64,000 nucleotides of DNA, from assembly GCF_020509005.1 (NCBI RefSeq), contig NC_063012.1, positions 4,340,001 to 4,404,000 of the forward strand, given 5' to 3'. Source of the stretch: Fulvia fulva (Eukaryota; Ascomycota; Dothideomycetes; Mycosphaerellales; Mycosphaerellaceae). Made by a program: the position numbers and the translations under genes. Within the stretch, counting starts at the first letter, position 1; each line of letters begins with the position of its first letter. This document shows, piece by piece, positions 55,784-64,000 of the stretch. The notes beneath the pieces were generated by a model. It was not told where the DNA came from, did no database searches, and was given only the letters and a program-made list of their open reading frames with translations.

Positions 55784-58700
55784 TATTCTACTATAGAAGC
55801 TAAGGGTAAGTACCCCTCGTCCGAGTAGTTACTTGACTCTTGTGCTTTATAATATATAACTAATTAAGATTTACTATTTAGGACACTAAAGCCTCTTTAA
55901 AAGAGGATGTAGATCAAGGTTAGGGGTGGCTATCTATAAGCTACATATATAGGAAGTATAGTAATAGGTAGTCCTTCTAGAAAGCAAATTGTCTTAGAAA
56001 GTGTCTTGTTTGTTCCTAGCCTTAGAGTTAGTCTTGTTTCGTAGAATTAGTTTAGCTAATAGTTTACTATCTAACTACCTAATTTCACCCTAAAATCCTT
56101 ATCTAGTAAACCCGTTATCTAGACTAAACTTCGAGGAGGAGTACCGTTTATCTACTCGATCTCGGAAATTTTTAAGCTATAGTATACTAGTATACTCTCT
56201 TAAGAACGTAACGGCACCGCTATAGCTAATACTAAGTCTAAAGATTAGTAGGAGCTATAGTATAGAAGATGTACACACCTTAGCAAGGGACTACTAAGAA
56301 ACCTTTATAGAGTCACTAATAAGAAAGATCCTATCCCTATTCCTTCTTAATACCTAAGTTATAAGGTATACTCCCTTACTAATATAAGGAAGTTTAAGGG
56401 ACCTACTATAGAGAGAAAAGGAGAAAGGCTAGCCCTTATCTTTATTAACATCTATAGGCCTTTTTAGGGCGTAGTCTCTAGGCTAGGATATAAATATTGG
56501 CTTGAGATTATAGACAACTTCTCTAGGAAGAAGTGGGTAATCCCTTTAAAGGCTAGGAGCGACGCTCCTATAGCCCTACGGGATTAGAAGGTCTAGGTAT
56601 AACGGTAGTCAAGGTGCTTTCTGTCTACGATCCGTAGTGATAGTATAAAGGAAATTCTCGCCTTACTAAGAGAGTAGGAGAAGGAGTTTAGTACTTAGAT
56701 AGACACAACTAATGCCTATAACTCCCTTTATAATAGACCTATAGAAAGGTCAATTCAAGCCTCTAAGAACACAGTCCGGGCTATACTTAAGGACTCTAGT
56801 ATACTAGTTAAGTTCTAGCTAGAAGCTTTATAAGTACAGACTATAATTAGAAATAGACTGCCTAATAGTCCGATTATTAATAGTATTACACTTTTACTAG
56901 AAGAAGCCTTTACTAGCTAAGTACCGTTAGTCGACTATTTCTGTGTCTAGAGATATAAAGCTATAGTCTATATAGACCTAAGAGCCTAACCTTAAGGCTT
57001 AAGGAGAGATAAGTTGATAAACCGAGGGAAAGAAGCCGTGTTTATAGGCTACTTAGAAAACACTACAAAACAATAGCTGTTCTAGGATCCCGACATAAAA
57101 GCTATAAAAGCGTATAGTCACGTCGACTAGTTTAAGAATAAGAAGGGGGAAGATATAGATCTTGGTATCACCTTTACTAACTAGCCGAGTCGAGCGCTAT
57201 AGCGTAATCCTATTAGGAGGAAGCCCTTTAGGGCGAAATTTCCCGATAGGGGATTGTTAGAGACACCGTTACGAAGGCTAGGAGAAAATATTAAGGCGGT
57301 TTCAATACTATCGAAGGCCGATAACGGTAGATCTATACAGAACCTACCTAAGTTATTAACACTATAACAACCGCTGTTTATATAACTTCCCCCTCCCCTA
57401 AAGGATATTAGGGAATACTAGAAGTTTAGAGATTAGGGTACTCTAATAAAAGAAAAAGAAGATGTCGTTTAGTTCGACCTATCCGAACACCTAGCGCTAC
57501 CTTAGGTTATAGGCATCAAGAGGTTAAGGGGGGACGGAGATAATAACTCTTAAGAGTATAAGGCTAAACACTATAAGGCTCTTATTACCTAGATGTTCTA
57601 TCTAGACCCTATAATAAGCTAGGTAGAGGAGATTCTAAACAACGTAGAAGAATATACATTTGCTACTATTAGGTAGGCTATAGCCTATTAGTAGAAAGTA
57701 CTAATCCTAAAGTCCTATAAGACAGCCGTAGGAGACCCCGAATAGGGATATATATAGAAAGAGGTAATCGAGAACGAACTTATTGCCTTAGTAAGCAATA
57801 ACACCTAGGAAGTAGTTGTACCGCCAAAGGGTACGAATCTAATTACTTCTAGGTAGGTCTTTAATATAAAAAGAATAATTAGTAGAGCTATTAAGAAGTT
57901 TAAGGCAAGACTAGTTATAAGAGGGTTTTTATAGAAATATAGGGTTGACTTCGAAGAGACCTTTATACCTACTATTAGACATAATACTCTCCGAGTATTT
58001 ATAGTAGTAGTTTATAAGAGAAATCTCGAGATGTACCTAGTAGATGTGAATAATGCTTTTACCTAAAGTAGCCTTCTTAAAGACATCTATATAATCCCAC
58101 CTATAGGAGTTAAAGCACCTCTAAACATAGTATTTAAGGTCCTACGAAGCCTTTATAGGCTTAAGTAAGCAGCTAGAGACTAGAACAAGCTCTATGTTAC
58201 GAAGCTAGAGAAGATTAGATTTACCTAGTCCTAGGTAGATCTATACCTACTTATCTATATAGATAGAGACCTTATAGTCCTTACCTATATAGATGACATA
58301 CCTATTATAGCTCCGAAGCTATTAGATGTTTAGTAGTTTAAGGCTAAGCTTAGAAAAGTGTTTAAGATTAAAGATCTTAGTAAACCTATAAAGATCCTTA
58401 GAATAAGGATTATAAGAGATAGGTCCTAAGGCACTTTAAAGCTTAATTAAGGACACTATGTCTACGCTAACTTAGCCAAGATAAACATAGCTAGAGAGAA
58501 GGCTACGCTAACCTACTTACCTATAGAGAGCTACGAGCATTTAGTACCTACGGCTCCTATAGATAAGAGGTGTAACAAACAGGATTACTAGAGCCACAAT
58601 AGTACCTAGATATAGCTAATGACAATGACAAGGCTAGACTTAGCATTCCCCCTTAGAAGAATTAGCTTATATATTGCTAATCCCTCGTAGTAGTATATAA

Positions 58701-59290
58701 AGGCTTTAAAGAAGCTCTCCCGATACCTACGGTCGTACCTAGACCTAGGTCTTATATATAGAAAGGGAGGGGGCAATCTCTAGGGATACTCGGACTCTAA
58801 CTACGCTATAGACAAAGTGGATAGAGTCTTAATTCTAGGATGCGTATAGTTCCTTTATAGATCACCTATGTCCTAGATAAGTAGAAAGTAGAAGTCTATT
58901 ATAACATCAATAATAGAAGCTAAGTTTATAGCTATAAACGTAGCCGTAAAGTAGTCACAATTTCTTACTACTATCCTTAGGGAAATAGGGTGCCTAGAAC
59001 TAGTAGGAAAGAGCTCTTTCTAGCCGAGTATAAGGGTAAGTAAGGGCACTATTGACGAGCTAAGGCTAGTCAAGCTTATAGGTAATAACTAAGCCGCTTT
59101 AACACTTATTAAAGATACCTATATATATAAAAGGTCAAAGTATATTAATGTTATATATAACTATATTAAACATCTCTAGTAGTAGAAGAAGATTGTAGTA
59201 GACTACTACTATATAAAGGACATAGCTACTAATAGGTTAATAAAGCCCCTTAATAGCTAGTAGTTCTAAAACTTTATAAGGTAGCTCTAG
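55784..59290 (+). pseudogene. Copia-2 pol (degenerate)
   Basis: Continuation of Copia-2 after the nested insertion: protease region (LLDSCAL near 55835), GAG-pre-integrase, integrase with YWLEIIDNFSRKKWVIPLKA at about 56490-56550, RT with VDVNNAFTQSSLLKDIYIIP near 58045-58100 and TYIDDIPIIAP at about 58280-58315, then RNase H to about 59260 (SNYAIDKVDRV, KYINVIYNYIKHLQ). Related to Copia-1 and more heavily RIPed. Not functional. Confidence 0.87.
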
Positions 59291-59312
59291 CTTACGTAAA
59301 GGGATTGTAGGT

Positions 59313-59873
59313 GTTAGGGCGAGAGCCTAGCCTATAAGATATAAGAATGAAAGCGAGAATGTAGGTACGAAGTGTAGATACAAAGGGTATAGTATAATTG
59401 CTATACAAAACAAAAGACGAAGAAAGTAAGAGAGGCTAAGGGAAGGCCGGATACTTATACGCGACCCTCGCGAGTACGTGTCCCCGTATTAATAGGGCTA
59501 GACCCTCGCGAGTACGTGTCCCCGTATTAATAGGGCTAACCTATACGAAGCCGCGCTTAGTAGCTTTGCTCAAAACCTTATTCTAACCTACCCTACGTTC
59601 CGAGTCTTGTACGTGCTTCTTCTAGGGTCTAGCGTAGTCGCGGGTGCTCGCGGGAGTACCGTAAGTTATATAGCTACGAGCCGAAGTGAATCTATTAAGG
59701 TTTAGTAGAGTAGTGAATTTGGAGGGCTAGGTCCCGTAGTGAATATTACGGGGTATATAATTCTTGGCGCTTATATACTAAGCTAGACTTTCACTTCTTA
59801 ACGACTTCTAAGTACTCTAAGGCTCTTCTGTCCCTACCTTCTATATACTCTATAGGGAGACTATAATAGTAGC
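59313..59873 (-). repeat. Gypsy-3 3' LTR (approximate)
   Basis: On the minus strand a G-rich tract (TAGGGGGGC, about 59873-59882) precedes TACTATTATAG, a RIPed LTR start, and the LTR runs to GCCCTAACA at 59313. The partner LTR lies beyond the window, so the limits are inferred. It contains a 38-bp tandem duplication. Confidence 0.6.
59463..59538. repeat. 38-bp tandem duplication
   Basis: Two perfect units starting at 59463 and 59501 (GACCCTCGCGAGTACGTGTC...). They lie within the inferred Gypsy-3 LTR. The unit contains the palindrome CTCGCGAG. Confidence 0.9.
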
Positions 59874-59899
59874 CCCCCTAAACAAAGCTAAGTTCCTAC

Positions 59900-62800
59900 G
59901 AAGCCGTAGTAGTTCTATATATCGAGGATGTTCAGCTTTAGTACTAGGCTTAGGCCTAATGTTATAGTCGATATACTATTAGTAAGCCCCGTCGAAGAGC
60001 TTAGATTCGAAAAGCCTACCGATGTTGACCTCTAGGCCGTCTACGCGGGCGTAGTATTCTTCGATTACTTAACGATTGAAGATAATATATTAGATAGGTT
60101 CCTATAAGGTATCCTACTTAGGGTAACCTTACTATTCGACTTTATACTTAATCGGCGGTAGCCCTTTAACGTCGTTAGGCTCTACGCGGATTCCCCGGAT
60201 CTTACGGACGGTATAGTCGTTAGAAGGTAGGTTAACCGGCTCGTCGACTTCTACTTTATCGGGAGGACCTAGTATGTCTTAGTTCTAGTTTAGGAATAGG
60301 TCCTTAGCCGACGGCCGAAGGCGTACGGGATAGAAGACGTCGTGGATCTTTATGTTCGCGGGAAGAGCTAGACGGTAGGCGTATAAACTAATACGCTCGG
60401 TGATCTTGAAAGGACCTAGGTTCTTCTAGCTCAGCTTCTTAGAGGGGCGGTTCGTCTTAATGTTCTTAGAGTTAAGGTATACTATATCGCCTACTTAGTA
60501 GTCGGGAGCTAGCTAGCGACGACGATTAGCTTAATCCTCGTAGATTGCTTATACGTACACTATCTCGTCGTAGACTTCTTTATAGATCTATAAGAGTATA
60601 GTAGCGAACTCGTCTACTACTTACTAGTTTACGTCTTCGGTAGGCGGGAGAGGCTCTTCTAGTTCTATACCTATACGAGGGTAGTAACCTCTCGTAGTAT
60701 AGAAGGGAGAGTAGCTAGTAGTCGACGAAGTAACGAAGGACCTATTCGAGGATAGCGTTCGTAATTTCGGTCTAGCCGTCGGTCTATAGCTAAAAACTAG
60801 TCGAGAGGTTATACTTAATACCTAGGATAGTATATAGACGCTTCTAGAAGTACGAGATGAACTAGGAGCCTCTGTTAGAGGTAATGCTATCCGGGAGGCC
60901 TTAAAAGCGCTAGACGAATTTGTAGAATAAGCGAGTAGTCTCCTTTACGGTTATATTCTAGTACGGGATTATATACCGGTCCTTAGAGTAACGGTCTACG
61001 ATTACTAGAAGGGCCTTTGCCTTTACGCCGCTAAAGGTCTTACCGTAAGGAAGATCGGTAATAAGGTCTATAGTAATGTACTTCTACGGACGATTAGGAG
61101 CCGGGAGAGGGTATAAGAGACCGTAGGGGCGGTAGCGGTTAGCTTTAGCTCTTCGATAAGTAGCGTAGTTTAGTACGTAGCGGCGGACGTCCTTCTAGGA
61201 ATACGGCTACTAGTAATACCTTACGAGGAGCTAATAGGTCTTAGCTACGCCTAGGTGACCCCTAGAGGCGGAGTCGTAGACGATTTGAAGAATCTTAGCT
61301 CGGATATTAGAGCCTTCGGGCTACGGTACGTAAAGCTTCTTACGGAAGTAGACGACACCTTCCTAGAGCTCGTACTTAGATAGCGAGAAGCCCGGGAATG
61401 TTCTCGCGCTAGATTCAAGGGCCTAAACTAACTCTTAGGCGTCTAGGTCGGTATCGTACGTTATTCGTACTCGTACTATAATACCCTTAGGTTGCTCCTT
61501 ATTATTAAACCCCTTAAAGTCTAATTCGGATGAGCCGTCGGTCGTTATTAAGCCCTCTTTATCGTCGTTCAAGTCCTTAGCGTCCGAGGCGTATTCTTTA
61601 GGCTCGGATTTATTGTTACTCTCGTTAAGGTAGGTAGGAGCGAGTACGAGAGTAGTAAAGGAAGTAGCGAGCGTAGGCTAGCCGTTCGATAGGTACTCTT
61701 AAAGCTCGGAAGAGAGGTTGTGCTCTTTAATGACTTGTTACTCTACGATTTACTAGCCCCCTCTTCGATTAACTAGAGAGTCGCTAGGGCGGCGGGTAAG
61801 GGCGTCGGCTATCGAGTTAGCCTTACCGGGCGTATACGAGATTATAAAGTTGAACCGGGAGAGGAACTCGCTCTAGCGGGCCTAGCGACGATTAAGTAGC
61901 TTGCTCTTTATAAAGTAGACGAGGTTCTTATAGTCGGAGCTTACTTAGACGGGTATAGTAGAGCCTTCGAGCTCGGGGCGCTACTCTTTAAAAGCTTTGA
62001 CGATAGCGAGAAGCTCCTTGTCGTAGATCTCGTAGTTATACTCCGTAGCGGTCATCTTCTTAGAGAGGAAGGCGATAGGTAGCTAGGGAGATTCAGGCGA
62101 GCGGCGTTATAGTAGGACACCGCCTACTACGCCGTCGGATACGTTAGTCTCTATACGGGTCTCTAGTTCGAAATCGAAGTACTATAGAAGCGGGTTCTTA
62201 ACAAACTTCGCTTTAAGCAAGTCAAAAGCTTCCTAGTACTCGTTAGTCTAGGCAAACTTCTTACCCTTACGCGTAAGCTTCGTCAAAGGGCGTACTACGC
62301 CCGAGAATGCGTAGATAAAGCGGCGGTAGAAGTTAGTAAATCCTAGAAAACCCTAGACCTCCTTAACGTTCGTAGGAGCATCCTATTCGACGATAGCGTC
62401 GATCTTCTCTTAGTCTATCTTAATGCCGTCTACGGTAATGATCAAACTAAGGAACTTGACTTCGGTCTTCTTAAACTCGTACTTATCGATATCGAGCTAA
62501 AAGCCGGCGTCTACGAGCTTCTAAAGGACCTTATAGACGTACTCGCGGTACTCCTCTTTAGTCTCGCTATAGACTAGGATGTCGTCGATATAGGTAGTAT
62601 AGAACTGATCGAGGAACTCCTAAAGGATGTCGTTACTAAAGTTCTAGAAGGTACTAGGCCCGTTATAAACGCCGAAGGGCATAACGAGCGACTCGAATAG
62701 CCCGTAGCGAGTACGGAAGGCTATAAGATACTCGTGTCCTTCTACTATTCGTAACTTGTTAAACGTAGCGATAACATCGAGCTTAGTAAAGTACTTGGCC

Positions 62801-63830
62801 TTAGAGAGGCGTTCGAGCGTCTCCTAAATTAACGGTATTAGGTAGCGGTTCTTCTTTATAATAGCGTTTAAGCCTCGGTAGTCTACGTAGAAGCGTAGGC
62901 TACCGCCGGGCTTCTTAACGAACATAACGGGACTACTAGCGCTAGAACGGCTCGCTCGAATAAACCCCTTCTTTAGGTTTTCTTCGAGGTATCTCTTAAG
63001 GACAATAAGCTCTTCTCGGGACATAGAATATAGCGGTCCGAACGGTGCCTCTATACCTTCTTCTAGCTTAATCTTATAGTCGTAAGGGCGATAAGGAGGC
63101 AGCTCGTCTACGGCTTTAGTATCGAATACGTAGAGGATGTAGTGTGCCTAAGGAGGGACCTTCGTAGTAGGGTCGGTAGGTATACGCTTCTTATCGAGCT
63201 TCTCGGGGGCGATGTCGATATCGCGGAGGGAGGCGGCGAAGACTTGAGCTTTAGGCTACTTAGTAGTAGTAGTAAAGGTAGCGGCGTTCACCTAGAAGAT
63301 CTTAGTATACTTAGGACCGCGCTAAGGCGGCGGAGAAGGCGGAGGCGCCGGAGGAGCTTCTAGAGGGAAACTGATAGTAAGGGAAGTCTAGTCGATAATA
63401 GGCTAGTATCGTCTAAACTAGGGGAGGCCGAGAATAAACTTCTAATACGGTAGGGACGTAAGGAAGCTAGTGATCGACATACGCTTTCCTCCGAGAGTGA
63501 TTAACGTGTATATAACATAAGTAATCTTACTAGTAGTAGTCTCCGTGCCGTTAAAGAGTTTAAGGGTACGAGGGTACTTTAGTTCCTAGGGTCCGAGGTT
63601 AAGAGAGGTCGCGAGTTTATAGTCTATAAAAGACTCGCCTAGTGCGCTAGTATCTATAAGAGTGAGATTGGAAGAAGAGAGTTTCTTTAAGCCGATATTT
63701 ATATTCGTAACGAACGGTTTATAAGCGTAGTCCTTACCCGTCTCGTCGTATAGGTCTAGCTATACTATATTGATCCTCAACTTCTTTCCTCTCTTTACTT
63801 TCGGTAAACGTTATTCTTAGTCTTCACCGC
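59900..63830 (-). pseudogene. Gypsy-3 pol (degenerate)
   Basis: Minus-strand reading with TAG as Gln/Trp: protease (LTLIDTSALGESFIDYKL, about 63610-63670), RT with [20 protein letters not shown] in the open piece 62824-63024 and YIDDILVYS near 62570-62595, RNase H (about 61930-62160), integrase (about 60700-61250) and C-terminal sequences toward 60100. The catalytic YIDD box is intact although the frame is broken. A different Gypsy family from Gypsy-1/2 and from the intact chromovirus. Confidence 0.85.
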
Positions 63831-63899
63831 GTCGATAAGGAAGACCTAGGCTTTTCCCTACTTAGCGAGAGTAGTAGGAGTAGGCTCGATAGCGCCGAT

Positions 63900-64000
63900 A
63901 GCGCCGCGAACCGGGTTACGGGCGTTACGGGTAGCGAGCTACGGACAGTTAACTACGATATAGCCTAGACCGCCGTAGTAGGTATAGAGTCCGGCCTAGC
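63900..64000 (-). pseudogene. Gypsy-3 gag 3' end with zinc-knuckle remnant, cut by window edge
   Basis: Minus-strand reading of the last 60 bp contains YYGGLGYIVVNCP, a CCHC knuckle in which Cys and His codons have become Tyr by RIP-type change. The rest of gag lies outside the window. Confidence 0.6.

Noticed and set aside
63142..63363. Plus-strand frame ending in an Arg run
   Set aside because: Shadow of the proline-rich linker of Gypsy-3 protease/RT on the minus strand.
5215..64000. Alternative genetic code (TAG = Gln)
   Set aside because: TAG replaces both Gln and Trp codons, exactly as RIP predicts, and the host gene at 313-2016 uses the standard code.

Overview
The window looks like a filamentous ascomycete (Pezizomycotina) genome. 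The evidence is an intron-free sphingosine-phosphate lyase gene of fungal type, fungal transposon families (chromodomain Ty3/Gypsy, Ty1/Copia, Tad-like LINEs, pogo/Fot1) and a very strong RIP-type mutation pattern. Nearly every change visible between repeat copies is CpA->TpA or TpG->TpA, while CpG stays abundant. A Dothideomycete with a repeat-rich genome is plausible but not proven from the sequence.

Layout. 1-3860 is ordinary host DNA: a DPL1-like lyase gene (313-2016, +) and a shorter gene resembling a medium-chain dehydrogenase (2970-3860, +). 4222-5214 is a small non-RIPed repeat cluster: a foldback element, a 121-bp tandem duplication and a TA-flanked MITE. From about 5215 to the end (nearly 59 kb) there is no recognisable host gene, only nested transposons. 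In order these are: Gypsy-1 (5652-12980, + strand, complete but RIP-killed, TSD AGAAA); a LINE-1 fusion (13208-16431, +); a chimeric LINE (16722-19187, -) inserted in Gypsy-2 (19188-24941, -), which also carries a Copia-1 solo LTR (19248-19482); a gag-like remnant; pogo-1 (26647-27783); Copia-3 (-), split by an intact chromovirus (29060-36090); LINE-2 (37626-40493, +) and LINE-3 (40521-45240, -) tail to tail; pogo-2 (46523-48392); Copia-2 (+, from 48393), split by Copia-1 (50158-55778, -); and Gypsy-3 (59313 to beyond the window, -).

The exception in this graveyard is the 7,031-bp Ty3/Gypsy chromovirus at 29060-36090. Its 425-bp LTRs read as identical, it has a 5-bp TSD (TAAGG), and gag and pol are open with all catalytic residues seen. 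Three features make it the best candidate for something undescribed. (1) An antisense gene between pol and the 3' LTR encodes a Zn(II)2Cys6 cluster, a long coiled coil and an acidic aromatic tail, the layout of a Gal4-type transcription factor. (2) A 59-bp perfect inverted repeat links the untranslated leader to the gag coding region. (3) A textbook -1 frameshift signal (GGGAAAA, 5-nt spacer, 7-bp stem) lies at the gag/pol junction.

The other elements are pseudogenes: their protein families are recognisable only because RIP mostly created TAG stops in place of CAG (Gln) and TGG (Trp). No tRNA, rRNA or CRISPR array was seen.
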